From positions 29,362,792 through 29,426,791 of the forward strand of contig OX392532.1 of NCBI GenBank assembly GCA_947623455.1: a DNA stretch of 64,000 nucleotides, read 5' to 3'. The notes below the pieces were generated by a model. The model saw nothing but the letters and a program-made list of their open reading frames with translations. It was not told the DNA's origin and did not search any database. This DNA comes from Mimachlamys varia (lineage: Eukaryota > Mollusca > Bivalvia > Pectinida > Pectinidae). The position numbers were made by a program, and so were the translations under genes. Of this stretch, positions 43,921 through 56,235 are shown one piece after another (position 1 is the stretch's first letter; every line of letters starts with the position of its first letter).

Positions 43921-45921
43921 ATTTATAATATGTCGTTAATTTAATCCATTTTGAGTTCGGATGAAGGATTTATTGACGCTTTGGTGTTATATGATTTTTT
44001 TTCTAGAACCATTATGAAGGTTATTACCATACCAACTGACAATATTTGATTGTCTGTCACAACACAGCTGGAAGGCTGCAAAATGACTTTCCTATCTGAA
44101 ATCAAATTGTTATGTTTTGAAAATTTTATCTTATTCCAATCTACATAAACAGCCTAGTATTCTATTTGTGTCGTTTGTGGCATTTGGAGCAATGCATTCC
44201 CAAAGTGATGCTAACACATTATACCGATTTTTTAATATATATTTATCAAGTGTAGCTGTTATCCTATAATTAATGTTATTGCAGAAACATTATCAAAACG
44301 AGTTATCGGTTAGACATCAAACTGTTAAACCATAAATACATTGGTTCCATCTGTAATGAGACGTAACGATCATGCCTATTTATAAATAATGTATTTTTTA
44401 TTTACCATAAAATTACTACAAGCATGTGAACAAATCCATCGGGATTGATCATATCTGTGTTAAAAATGACATATCGATAGCTACATGAATTAACAGCCAA
44501 GTGACGACAAATTTAAATTGCAATTAAAAGCTATTGATTTTTGTATCAATAAGATGTTTTTTATATCAGTATTTTGCGGCGGCATGGTGTATTGCTCTAA
44601 ATACATAGAGAAAAACACATAATTTTCCATATCGGACCCAATATTGGCCCCTAGAACCCAATATTGGCTCTTAAGGGTGCATTACTGAATCAATAATGCA
44701 TGGGTGACGATTACGGGTTGGTAATTTTGGTGCCATAATGCATATGCAAAAATACTGTTACAGTTTTTGTTACTAAGTATACAATAAAAACATTTTATAT
44801 TTGAGTACGGGATAATACTAACGACTATCAAGATATGACATTTGAGAAAATTTTTCAAAACATTATTTTTCTTTAAGGTTACTGTTAGTATTGTTTCAGG
44901 GAAAACTATAGAAAAACACAATCAAAACATTCTGCAAATTATTCAAACATATATATAAGCTACCAGCAAGCCTTGATGAAAGTAAGATGGAAACTTGATT
45001 TGTCGTAAGAAATCCAGGAGGTGGCCCATATAAATGAATAATCAGCCCCTAACGTCTAGGTTATGGGACGTGTACGCCAACTACAGGAACACCCGTCTTC
45101 CATAATCGTTTATGATCAATTCGTTTTGCATTAGTTATTTGATTAACAAAGTTAACTTGCAATGAATGATCATATTAAAGCTGTAACTAATTAGCGTAAC
45201 TAATGCTCACGTTTCGAAATCAATGTGTATCTTTTAAAATTGAATTTTAGTGCCAAAGTTTATTACCAAGACAATTTTGTCGACGTTCTGTGGAGAACAA
45301 GGGGGAATTACCATATCACTAGGGTCACCAGTGATCAAGCTGGCAGTATGCCGTTAAGCTGCCTGGGTTAGTAACAATGTTAAAGCATCTTTTATCATAT
45401 TTCAATTGACTTTTAACTATTCATGGTAAAATACTACGCTTGTCACATCACATCAAATACAAGTTCAATATGCCATAGGGGTAATTTATACATTTGTCAA
45501 TAATTTTAGGAGCAATTCTACACACAATGCATTTTAGAATTTTCAATGATATTCACAATTCATTTGTGACCGCTCTAAATAAGCTTTACTGCATCGAGTC
45601 TCTATAGTCACATTTTATCTCATTTTCGTAGTACACGATTTGAAATGATACCGAACTAGTTCAAATTTACTTCTAAATTCATAAATTAAAGGGATTTATG
45701 CACCTAACCCTTCTGATTCTGTATTAGTTGAGACATTTTAGATTCCCATTGTTTGGCCCCTGGCATCACTGACGGGTCCCAGCAGGACGAAACAGCTGTA
45801 TGATGCAGTTTAATTCATTTTGCTCGTCATATTGTATCTATTACTCAATTTAAAAGATGCAGGATGTGAGTGTTACGTCATCTTTAAGCATATAAGAAAT
45901 GTTTATAACATCTTGTTTATA
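43921..45921. other. Intergenic between unit 2 and the GT31 gene
   Basis: It begins with an RT-tail fragment ('ccattttgagttcggatg', 43,940). The part 44,470-44,610 resembles ligase-flank sequence at 24,770-24,920, an older partial duplication without a ligase gene. 'acccaatattggc' is repeated at 44,637-44,670. No coding frame. Confidence 0.45.
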
Positions 45922-47031
45922 TCAAATTCTTAATGATGGTCTTAGTTCGGGGCGTTTCTGGTGTAGCTCCCATGCCCATAGTAGTTCCTTAGGTGTATAT
46001 CCATGTGACGTCACAATAAAGTGAAAGAAATGTTTACGCATATTTGGATTTATCTTACAGTTACAAAACCTGCTGCTTCCTACAGGTGCCACACCTAATT
46101 TATAGGCAATAATAGACAAATATATGTCATCAAGTCGGAACAGGGAAGTGTAAGGCATTGCTATCCGAGCGTCCTTCACGAAGTCCATGGACATAACAAC
46201 AGTTCCCGCGTTGACGAAGGGCGGATATTTGTCGAACGGATATTCAGCGGGAGAAACATACCATTTACTTCCTCTGTCCCGGCTTGGGTCCAGTGTGTTG
46301 ACGGTATTACCGAGATATAAGTTCTGACGCAGTTCAAGGGGCAACTTTTGTAACAGGGCAATAAGTGTTTCCAAGGCAACATAAAAATCGTCATCAACCA
46401 TCACGACGAACTGAGCATGCGTGCAATATTCCACTGTCCAATAAACAGCTGCAATCATCTTCAGAGTGTTATTCATGTAGGTGTCTTTAAAATCCATCTG
46501 AATTATGTCACCATATTTTAGCCATTCTTTGTTGACGCGTCGATCAGCGCCCCCTGGCGGGAGGGCGAGAACAAAGACAGTTCGAATATTGAAATATTTC
46601 AAGTAACTTTCGTTGCCCCACGTTCGTCTGATTGCGTCGCGTTGCTGCACGTGCATATATGAAGATTTAACAAGAAACAATATGAATACTTTATCTGTCC
46701 TTCCTGATTGTGTCTGTACCATACACTTTTGTTTCGGATTGACCAAATATTTGTAGGGAAAAGGATTAACCACCCTTTCTTTGACAACACCATGTTGTTT
46801 GTAAGTCTCCACAAGTTCTTCCATATCAACTTCAAGAGGATAAGTGAAGTTGGAAAAGGACAGGATGGGATTTTCCGTCGTAATTCTGGGAGTTGTGGCT
46901 GCTGTTTTAAGTTTTGTGCTCTTTTTAACTAGCTTGCTTCCAATAAAGAAAGAAATGTTGCAAAAATAAAAAAATATATACAATATCATCCCGAAGCACA
47001 AATGTGTGAATGGAATTGCACGGAACTTCAT
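45922..47031 (-). CDS. GT31 beta-1,3-glycosyltransferase (brainiac/B3GALT-like), 369 aa
   Basis: A single-exon type II membrane glycosyltransferase of family GT31, expected to add galactose or N-acetylglucosamine in beta-1,3 linkage to glycolipid or glycoprotein chains in the Golgi. Visible features are a short cytoplasmic tail, a signal anchor at about residues 8-30 (FTHLCFGMILYIFFYFCNIS), a stem, RDAIRRTWGN (131-140), DIIQMDFKDTYMNNTLK, the metal-binding DDD at 213-215 (VMVDDDFYV), GSKWYVSPAEYPFDKYPPFVNAGT, and LDDIYL near 300 in place of the usual E-D-V-Y. Length and motif order fit the family. The ATG at 47,031 is used because the frame further upstream has no ATG before an in-frame TGA. 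The donor and acceptor sugars cannot be told. It is the paralogue of the gene at 61,440, sharing the NFTYP and NPF(P/S)Y blocks. Confidence 0.88.
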   Translation of the reverse strand: MKFRAIPFTHLCFGMILYIFFYFCNISFFIGSKLVKKSTKLKTAATTPRITTENPILSFSNFTYPLEVDMEELVETYKQHGVVKERVVNPFPYKYLVNPKQKCMVQTQSGRTDKVFILFLVKSSYMHVQQRDAIRRTWGNESYLKYFNIRTVFVLALPPGGADRRVNKEWLKYGDIIQMDFKDTYMNNTLKMIAAVYWTVEYCTHAQFVVMVDDDFYVALETLIALLQKLPLELRQNLYLGNTVNTLDPSRDRGSKWYVSPAEYPFDKYPPFVNAGTVVMSMDFVKDARIAMPYTSLFRLDDIYLSIIAYKLGVAPVGSSRFCNCKINPNMRKHFFHFIVTSHGYTPKELLWAWELHQKRPELRPSLRI

Positions 47032-49139
47032 GGCCACTTCTTTGTCTTTCGAATTCAATCAGATAGGTGATTCCAAACTCAATACACTACACGCAATACG
47101 TTAATGGTTTCGGTATGACATACCAACAACAAAGGCACCATAATGAGTTACTAACTGGATAATGGTGTTCACAAATGATTCCGAAATAATTGAAAAATAT
47201 AACCAGGTATACAAATGTCTGTTTGTTTAAATTTCCAGGGGAATATCAAGTCCACAAGAATATCCTTTTGTAATGTTATCTTGAGAATAAGAAAAGCTTC
47301 GGCTCCATCACAAACAATATAGACACTTTTTACATACATAACACCGAACTATATTTTCACATTTGTTTCGAGAATTTCGAGAATTTGGTGAAATTTTCAA
47401 TAATATGATTAAGATAAAATAATTTTATTTGTTGATAAGTAGTTTTCCGACATTTAGTATAGCGGCATATATTAAATTAGCTATCCAATGTTGTAATGAA
47501 TTCACTGTTATTGAGTTCACTGTCACATAACACACACGGTGTCACACATGAATGTGTGTCTTCCAACAATCTCTTCGCGATAACGCGAACATGATACGCA
47601 CAACGACAGGCACAGGTCGAATTCATCATTTTCAGATCGCAAAAAACGTCTAGAGTTTGCTCTTCATGCATACACCACAGTATCGTTACTCCATTTGGTA
47701 TCAATACCATTGCCCTGCTCAAATACTAGCTGTTGGTTTACTGGTTTTAAATATAGCATTGCAGAAACTGTGAGAATGTGCTGTCATGAACCTCCCCACC
47801 TCCCTTTTGAAGTATTCGGTATCACGACAGTGTTGAGAACCACACGTAACATATACCAATAAATTATTCGTGACATAGGCATAAAACCCACTGATGGGCA
47901 GGGTTTCAATGAAACACTGATAGAGTTATCCAATAAACGTAATACATTTAAATTGATTTGCCTATATGTCGTGTTAACTTTTAATGGAATCTCATCAGAA
48001 GATTATCGATAAAATGCAGCTCATTTACATGGAATAATCCTGAAAAAATCGAAAAATATACCAATAAGAACGACTGCCTTACAACGTTGACTATTTTATC
48101 AAATGTTTTAGACTATTGCTTGCGTCGATGTCACACAGTCAGTGATTTAGGCGCCAGGGTCAGCTTATAATTTGAGTCGTAGTGATTATCTGTTTGAAAA
48201 TGGAACTTAAAAGAAATTTACTTTGCAAATTAAAAATAAAGCACTCTTACCTGCCAACAAAAATATCAGTTGTTTTATTTGCAATCTGGTACATTTAACA
48301 ATGAACAGTTGTCTTATGTAACTCGACTTTGGTAATTAAACTGGTGTCGTATCAGAGGATATTTCGTAGTCTTACCCATGAAACCCGGTTTCAGGAATCT
48401 TAATTTAAACAGTATTCTATTTAGCATAATCATGAATATACAATATAATGCACAATGAGATCGATCTGATGAAGGATTTGGAAACAATCTAGTTGCTTAT
48501 ATTAAGTCATTTCAGCTAAAACAAAATTGGATGAAGAAATCTGCAAAGTCGTTGTCAAAGCATGCGTATGCGCTACCGCATGTCATTTGTTTGTCTATTT
48601 CTGGACAACTAGTAAAATGTGATAGAGCAAATCTAGGTTGAAATCAGATATCAATATAATTATATCAATAAAAACACAAACACATCTATATTTGTTTATC
48701 TGTACATGTACACATTTTTAGTTATGAATAGTACATGTACCTTTATTAACAAATAATAATGTGACATATCCTATATAAAAGTAGGGCCGTTTCAACTAGG
48801 GCCGTTTTTACTAGGGCAGTTACTGCAGTGAGACCGTTTCAACCGGACACCGATAGAGCTCCAGTATCAACTGGCTAAGAAGTGATTGCATCTTGTAGCA
48901 GGTCAATTAAAGTTTCGACAAGGTAACATAAAGAAGGGTAAAGTATGTCCGCCTGGAAGCTTCTTGTGGACCGGTACAGCGAAAGCTTTACTGGCTTGGT
49001 CTTAAAATTTTGGTATCGTTTTTATTTATTTGGGTTTATTTTTGAGCAAATTTACCGATTTATGAACTGTCGACGTGGTGTTCGTGCACTGCTAATCAAT
49101 GTAGGGATCGATTGATAGTTGTATGTGTTGCTTAATTCT
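47032..49139. other. Intergenic, no gene seen
   Basis: Upstream of the minus-strand GT31 gene. An 81-codon cysteine-bearing frame at 47,477-47,722 lacks an initial ATG and has no recognisable family. 'ggccgtttcaactaggg' is repeated imperfectly at 48,784-48,850. Confidence 0.4.
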
Positions 49140-49837
49140 TTTGTCTACCAATGCGTCACCAAAAACATAATCCGAACCTAATATCGATTAAACTAGGAGC
49201 AATATATGAACAAAGGAAAGTTTTACAATTCCGTGCAAACGTACAAGAGAATAAAACAGGAAAAGTAAGTGTCTTCTGCTGCATCGACGACGACACTTGG
49301 TCACATACAAGTAAGCGTCAAGTCCTCAAAGTGAGAACCGAGTCATCGTTCTCAATCAAAAGTAAGCACACTAATGAGCATATTCAGCAACGTCTATATT
49401 TCTCAGTGAGAAAAAAAGATGGCGACAATAAAACATGCTTATTTCTCATCACTTGATGAGTGATCTTGATCTAGATTCAATTTCAACTTCAGAAGTGTAT
49501 ATACGATCGACTAGGTCAGCAAACGTTTTGTGTTTATGGTCAACACATCATCGATATACCAGTAAAATTGAATGATTTGGCAAACTTTTGCTACCCGTCC
49601 CTCTTCAAATCCAGCCTGGTATAAAAACAAAAAATAAATCAGCCAAAAGTGGGGCACTATATCTTCTTCTGTACATTTCATCTTAGCTTTTGTTATGTTT
49701 TTCACATTGTATGTTCCAAGATAGCTCACAACCATGTATTTGTATAGTCGTCAACCTTATAATGAGAGACCGAAGACGTTCCTTCACTTTGGTATGTGGT
49801 ATGGAAGAAAGTGTACAGATTGGAAAAATAAAATGTG
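49140..49837 (-). pseudogene. Reverse-transcriptase element remnant
   Basis: The tail motif is at 49,150-49,300. On the minus strand FYWYIDDVLTIN is readable at about 49,530-49,560, and PHTKVKERLRSLI near 49,770-49,800. YIDD is the catalytic box of reverse transcriptase. The central part, GIPMGTNC to YIDD, is mostly lost. It directly abuts ligase copy 4. Confidence 0.6.
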
Positions 49838-50568
49838 TGATGAACTGCTCTGAAACTGTACCGCCGTAGCCCCGGCCAGTGGTGAAAATGGCAAACTCAC
49901 CAATGATCCACTTCAGTGCAAATCGAGGAAAGTTGTGTGATGACATAAACATGTTGTATTGTACTACAGAAGCAGGTGTCGCAACTAAAGTATCACTGAC
50001 GGCGAAAACGGAAGTAGCCTCAAGTAGGAGATGTTGGGAAAACAGAAACCTGGGTATGAAGCTAAACTTATCAGGGACGACAACCAAACATTGGTCTGTT
50101 GTAAAATTGGAAGCCTTCTTCGAAGATGTCCTTGGATATTTATGGGATATAGAACTTTCCAGAACTTAACAAATTTTCCTTTCGTGAAAAAGGTTGGTTC
50201 CGCACCGGCGAAAATGGTTTAATTACCGGAGACAGTAAGTTGTATGAAACGGGAAAGGCCGAAGACATAGTAAACAGAGGAGCAAACGAGAAAAGTCTTA
50301 AACAGGAATCAGCAGTTTCCATGGTGTTCAAGAGTCAGTGGTGGTCAAGGTACCACTTCCTTGTTCTGCGCATGTGTAATCAAAGAAGACGATACTAATA
50401 TTACAAAAAAACGAAGTTGGCAAAAATGTGTTGGGATAAGCTAGGTGACAATAGTTTGGGGGATCCAAATTATTATTTGATGTTTAAATCCATTCCTTGT
50501 CTAAACAATTGAAAATCAGACAGGATCACTATCGAGAAAAAAGTAATGGGCATATTGAACCTCTAATG
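49838..50568 (+). pseudogene. AMP-binding ligase, copy 4, decayed with an inverted piece
   Basis: From about 49,908 the plus strand reads FSANRGKLCDDINMLYCTTEAGVATK, matching the ligase segment before and through YGTTEVG. It continues through several frameshifts and deletions to an end equivalent to LQNGKLDR, where the catalytic NGK is replaced by a stop, and then into a shared 3' UTR. Immediately to the left, 49,838-49,912 encodes, on the minus strand, WIIGEFAIFTTGAGA-like sequence from the N-terminal half of the same gene. Everything between these segments, including the P-loop, is gone. The 3' flank resembles that of copy 1, not copies 2 and 3. Confidence 0.8.
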
Positions 50569-50837
50569 ACAGAATATTAGCTTTTAATCGAATGTGAATT
50601 CCATGGAAACGAAATGACTGCAGTTTTGTTTTGTTTTGTTTTATTTTAAGGATTACTGTTTCCTCGAAAATAAGATAACAAGGAACTGTTGAAGATCAAA
50701 TACTACTTTATTTAACAGTTATAACAGGCATCCCTTCCCTATCGACTTCCTATTCATACAAGACTACACGGTTGTAAATATTTTCTTAGCACAAATCGCC
50801 TAAGAAACACCTCATTTTAAAATTAAATTAAATTACT

Positions 50838-51199
50838 GCTTTTCTTGAAGCGAAAAATCAAGTCTAATAAATTTTTATATTCATAGATTTAGTTATGATT
50901 AACTGATATCATCAATATTCAAAATGAATGCGTACGCGGCTACCGGTACAGCAGCAACTGAAACTCGGTATTTGTAAACACGCGTCCATTTTGAACTGTC
51001 TTCTAACTTTGGCTTGTTGTTGAAGTGACCTGAATTATTTTCTGTTCTTTTGATTTCTTTTTGACAATAATTTCTTGTTAGTTACCGCACATGTTTATTT
51101 CGTTTTAGGCTTATTTTTGCAGGGTAATCAACTGGATATTTTGTCAGAATTTTTCAGAATCATGAAAAATTTCCTGAAGTTACGTATATTGGGCCTTTA
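50838..51199. mobile_element. Inverted partial copy of the TAAAGGCCCAATATA transposon
   Basis: The reverse complement of 13,745-14,550 minus its nested insertion. 'acacgcgtccattttgaac' and the end 'gttacgtatattgggccttt' match. The other end is not recognisable. It is inserted in the 3' flank of ligase copy 4. Confidence 0.65.
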
Positions 51200-54029
51200 A
51201 AATGTTCCCTTAAGTTTGATGACGCGGCTGTGGGAGAAGCATATTTATTGGTTTAGTTTCCAGAACCAGAACACGATTATTTCCAATGATTTAGCAAAAC
51301 GTACAGAGAAAAATACTGACCGACTTCACATGAAAACCCATCTATTCGCTTCGGGCGCTCAGCTCAGCAGAGTAATTTTTACCAGTCATTTCTGCATCTA
51401 AGAAAAGCAAGATTCAATATTGTTATGAAAATAAGATGATATCACATAAATTGGCCAATGTGTTCTGTCTGTGTTAAATTCAGGCTGGTTTAAAGGGTAA
51501 CACATCGTATCACTTTCCTTGAGTGAGAAAGCATGCCTAATCGATTGTAGAATGTTCTTAACTATATCATTAAGATGTAAATCGGTTTATAGCAACTTAA
51601 AAGTAAATAATTATATTCTTGTAAAATGAGTTTTAAAATATTTGGAGCTGATATTTCAAAATGGAGTAAGTTGGAATTAATACCATCGCGTCAAAGCAAA
51701 TGTTTATTAGATTCAGTATTAAACATGATTGAGACATTAATGTTGCACTGATCTGCTGTAAGTTCTATTTCATCCAATGCAGTCTTTAAAGAACAATTGC
51801 GCAGAATCACCCCAGGTGCTGAATCCCCAGATTCATCGCTACCTACGGCCATACAACATTTCAAATTTGGAATAAAATCGGACTTGAGTGTATAGGTGAC
51901 GCTGTGTTTTCATTGATCGCTCTAAATCGCGATCGGGTTTCATCATCTGTCATAAACAATGTTACAACAACTATGAACGAAGATTGACATCATGGGTTTT
52001 TTTCGGAACATTTTTTCTGAAAATAAATTTGAGAACACCGAAGTGTCAACAAAATCATAATCCGAACTCAAAATCGATTAAACCAGGGGCAAAATATGAA
52101 CAAAGGTAATATTTACATGGAGACCATTGTAAAAGTACAAGATAATGAGACCAAGTGTTCGGAAGAATGATCATTTACCTTAATGCCATACAAAAGTACA
52201 AAGACATAATAAAGATGAGATGACAGGGGATCTCCACCCTCGGGGTAATTTTTTTAAGCAGCCAAATACTCGTGTATGACAACTTAAAGAATCGGGTTGA
52301 GATCCCCGTGTCTAACCCCCAAGGGGGGAACTATTCTTTTACTCTCATTATTTACTTGAATGTATGCAACACCAACGTATTACAAAGATCCCCAGCATGT
52401 GAATGAAGTTTATACTAAGGTAGCCCATTGTGGCAGTGGTTAACGTAAACGTATTATAACAGAGACGGCCAGAGTTAGATATCATTGATATACATGTTTG
52501 TCTCCTTGTACTTTTCCCTAGATTAGCTAACTTGCTAACTGGGCTTTCATCCAGGTGTATGTTAATTACTTGCTAAAATCAATTGGTAGTTGTTCTTATT
52601 ACAGTGACCCTATTGTAAATGTTATTTTTATATATTTCTCAAAATGTTATACCTTTGATTTGTTTTATATTTAGTATGATTTATCTCCAATCTAAAATAC
52701 ATATTTTTGTTATAAGAGAAATGCATGATGTACACAGCTGCAAAAATTGTATATAAAAAATATTCTAGTTTTCGCAAAAACCGAAATAAACTATGCAATT
52801 GAAACACGTCGAACCTAGCTATTAATGTAAAAGGCTATCAATATTTCATTTAAGCATAAATATGACTCATAGTCATTAGACTATGTACAGGATGTGTTTA
52901 TAAAAAGTCCAAATACATTTTATGTACGATTGACATACCTTTATCGTCCAATTAAAATGTAATTATTCACTTTAATGTTGATGTCATACTAAATGTATAC
53001 CAATAATGCATGCTGGTAGTATATCAGTAACAACGATAGTTACAGGACCACATCTGTTATAGGGAAAACAACAAAAGCTTTTAGGTATAATTTGTCAAAT
53101 AAATGTATTGATCTGTTTGACTCAGGCGATGCAACGTTGTTGATAGATTTACATGAAATAAATTTCTACAAAATACGAATTTGATTCTGATATGAACGCG
53201 AGATAGCAGCCTTCCAGCTTTTGTGTATCATGCGTCAATATGTTTGTAATTGCTGTGTTGTTACCTACTTTACTGGTCCTAGAAGGAGCCTTATTTCTGA
53301 AACTGATGGCTACAGCTCCTTAGAACTACTATTGTAATCGGTATTCAAGTTTCTTTCAAAACAGTATTTATGTATTTAAGTTAGCCAAAACCATAATTTA
53401 CTTTGGCAATTCACAAGTATAAATCATGAACGAAAGTTAATGTTGTTAAAAAATAGAATCGCGAATTGTACTGCATAAAAGGTGTCTCATACAACACTTT
53501 TCAAACGGTAAGACCTTTCGATGTACATCTAGCGGCATACTTAACATATCATGTGTTACTCACACATTTGCCTATGTAAGGCTAAAAGAATCTTTCACCC
53601 TCTTGGGGTAGACTGGCTTCTGTCTCTAGAATAGTATACAGATATTGAAAAAAATAATAGTCAAATAATATTGATCACTATGATGTCTGATTATAGAGTT
53701 TAACAGAATGGGAAGGGGTAAGCCAGGAGTAAAATAGAGAAACTCCCTAACGAAACTGGTAGCCAATCTCCTCCTTGGGGTGAGACAGAGGAATACCTAC
53801 CTAAGTTGACAAGCTTCGTGTTTGGCAGCTTAAGAATCTTACCTCGAGGGTTAAGATCCCCCATCTTACCACCAAGGGGTGAATGATTGTTTTTCTCTTA
53901 CCATGTTAACCCTTTTAAATATCTAATACTGACGTAACATCGACGCAAGACAATGCTGACGTGATGAGATTGAGTTGCCGACGTGAGGTCATTGTATTGT
54001 TGCCGTGACGTCATGGTATTGTTGCTTTG
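51200..54029. other. Intergenic with duplicated ligase-flank sequence
   Basis: 52,025-52,170 is an RT tail ('gaacaccgaagtgtcaac', 'caagtgttcggaag'). 52,715-53,100 matches ligase flanks elsewhere (5-6.4, 24.8 and 44.5 kb). 52,215-52,330 and 53,590-53,890 share 'gatcccc' plus 'caaggggtgaa' phrases and look like copies of one short repeat. No gene. Confidence 0.45.
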
Positions 54030-54190
54030 CCGCTTACTCTTCCGGAACACCTGGTCTTATTCCCCTGTACTTTTCGAGTGTCTCCATGTTAATCATTCCT
54101 TTGTTCCTATTTTGCCTCTAGTTTTAATCGATTTTGAGTTCGGATTATGGTTTTGTGAACGCTTTGGTATTTTCTATTTTTTTTTTAATC
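54030..54190 (+). repeat. RT-element tail fragment, opposite orientation
   Basis: 'ctcttccggaacacctgg' to 'gttttgtgaacgctttgg' is the reverse complement of the tails at 6,825 and 52,025. Preceding bases 53,960-54,020 repeat 'gacgtgaggtcattgtattg'-like units. Another tail piece is at 54,370-54,460. Confidence 0.6.
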
Positions 54191-54616
54191 ATACAATTGT
54201 TGAGAGCGTGCAATAAGCCCATGTAGTTTGTTTCAATCCTTGTTTAGATAAGAAAATCTCAAACCGGTAAAAGTGTGGATATCCCTGTCTCACATAGGTG
54301 TACCCAGTGACCTCAGTTCAAGTTATTTGTTTTGTCGGTTCTAACCCTAGTTTCAATACATTAGGGTAATTTTTCATTCTTTTTTCGTATTTTACCCCTA
54401 ATGCAATCGATTTTGAGTTTGGAATATTATTTTGTTGAAACTTCGGTATTCCTAACATTTTTCTTTGTCACATTTCTGCATACGATGGACTCATCAATCG
54501 ATCGTGTCATATATTAGATATCCAACTACTTTAAAAGACATTGTACTTGATGGGTGACAATTTTGAGTTATTTCCCTTTTAACAGTAGAATAGAAATGTT
54601 ATCATAGTCAATGCAG

Positions 54617-55200
54617 GCAGGATTTTGATGCATTCGCTAGTAAATATGATGATAAACTGAGGAACATATAGTACAAAGGAAGGATTTTGATGCATTCGCT
54701 AGTAACTATGATGAAATATACTGAGTAAGATATAGTACAAAGGCAGGATTTCGATGCATTCGCTAGTAACTATAATGATATATACTGAGGACGATATATA
54801 GTACGAAGGCAAGTTTGGGTACATTTCGTTTCCATCTATGATGAAATATACTGAGGAAGATATAGTACAAAGGCAGGATTTTGATGCATTCGCTTGTAAC
54901 AACGATGAAATATACTGAGGAAGATAAAGTACAAAGGTAGGATTTTGATGCATTCGCTTGAAACTGTGATGAAATAAACTGAGGAACATTTAGTACAAAG
55001 GGAGGATTGTGATGCATTCGCTTGAAACTGTGATGAAATAAACTGAGGACGATAAAGTACGAAGGCAAGAGTGTGATGCATTCGCTTGTAACTATGATAA
55101 AATATACTTAGGACGATATTTAGTATGAAGGCAAGTTTGGGTACATTTCGTATGCATCTACGATGAGAGATATTGAGGAAAATATAGATTCCTGTTTGGC
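54617..55200. repeat. Minisatellite of nine or so 62-66 bp units
   Basis: The unit starts with 'gcaggattttgatgcattcg' and ends 'gaggaagatatagtacaaag'. Units start at 54,617, 54,679 and 54,743 and continue at similar spacing. Two variants exist: the common one, and a rarer 'gcaagtttgggtacatttcg' form at about 54,808 and 55,130. Minus-strand frames through it (up to 180 codons) are repeat artefacts. Unit-like sequence recurs singly at 55,336 inside the RT remnant. Confidence 0.85.
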
Positions 55201-55239
55201 AATACATTGGTTTTAAAAGACTGGGTGTTTTATTACCAT

Positions 55240-56235
55240 TGTACAATAAATGTGTCATTATATTCGACATTTGGATAGGCGTTGGGCAAAATATTTGTCG
55301 AGGAAAGCTTTTCCAGCAAGATGTTGGCATTCCAACTGAGGAAGATGTAGTACGAATGATAGAGTTCATGTTTGCCAATATCTTTGTTGATTTTGGAGGA
55401 AAAGGTTTTTCAGCAAACTTTTGGCATTCCGATGGGAACTAACTGTGCCCAATTTTTTGCTGACTTGGTTTAGTTTTTATACGAAGTTGAAATGGTCGAA
55501 GAGCTTATCAGGACATGTAACAAAACCTTCCTCAACATTTAAATTTGACTTCCAGGTATGTCGGCATGTGTTGTCTATTAACAACAAGAAGTTTGCTGAC
55601 CTAGACGATCGAATATACCCTCCTGAACTTGAAATCAAGGACATAACGGACGCTTCTACATCTGCTATCCTCTTACTTCAATTAACTATGACCAACACAG
55701 GCAGTTTACTGCTTAATTGTACGATAAACCTGAACATTTTGATTTTCCTATCGTGAACGTTCCCTTTTTCGATGGTAATATCCTTGCTTCTCCAGACTAT
55801 GGTGTTTATATGTTGCAATTGATGCACTTTTCTGGGGCTTTCTCTGAATATCGAATATTTCGTGATAGATGTCGGCGGCTGATTAACAACTTACGGCACA
55901 GGGATTCGAGAAATGCAGATTATAAAGACTGTGAGAAAGGTTTATTGTCGCCATCTTTGTCTCATTGAGAAATATTCTGTATCCTTGTATGATATGATTT
56001 CTATCAATATGCTCATACGTATGCCTGCTTGTTGTTAATGGAAATTATGCATCAGTTTTCGCTTTGAGGTCGTGACATATATCTGACCTAGATTTATATG
56101 GCATGCATGTGTCGTAGATGAAGTGTAAGTATCCCCATTGTTCATATTTTGCCTTTGGTTTAATCATTTTTGAGTTCTTATTATGGTTTTGTTGACGCTT
56201 CGGTATTATCTGGTGTTTTTGGATTATGGTCAGCA
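55240..56235 (+). pseudogene. Reverse-transcriptase element remnant, plus strand
   Basis: Reads QQ-x-VGIP at 55,313, then a second, frameshifted GIPMGTNC region at 55,410-55,450, HVLSINNKKFAD (YIDDVLSINN-like), IYPPELEIKDITD, LYDKPEHFDF, and GVYMLQLM-like C-terminal sequence to about 55,970. The tail motif follows (56,150-56,235). The duplicated GIP segment points to a local rearrangement, possibly linked to the adjacent minisatellite. Confidence 0.6.

Noticed and set aside
47477..47722. 81-codon cysteine-containing minus-strand frame upstream of the GT31 gene
   Set aside because: It lacks an ATG at its start and any recognisable domain, and its length is within chance expectation for this sequence.
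54617..55200. Possible CRISPR-like array
   Set aside because: Units are contiguous and similar along their whole length, without unique spacers, and the DNA is eukaryotic. It is a minisatellite.
54699..55378. Overlapping minus-strand frames of 96-180 codons
   Set aside because: They are translations of the 62-66 bp minisatellite. The unit length is not constant in multiples of three, and no family matches.
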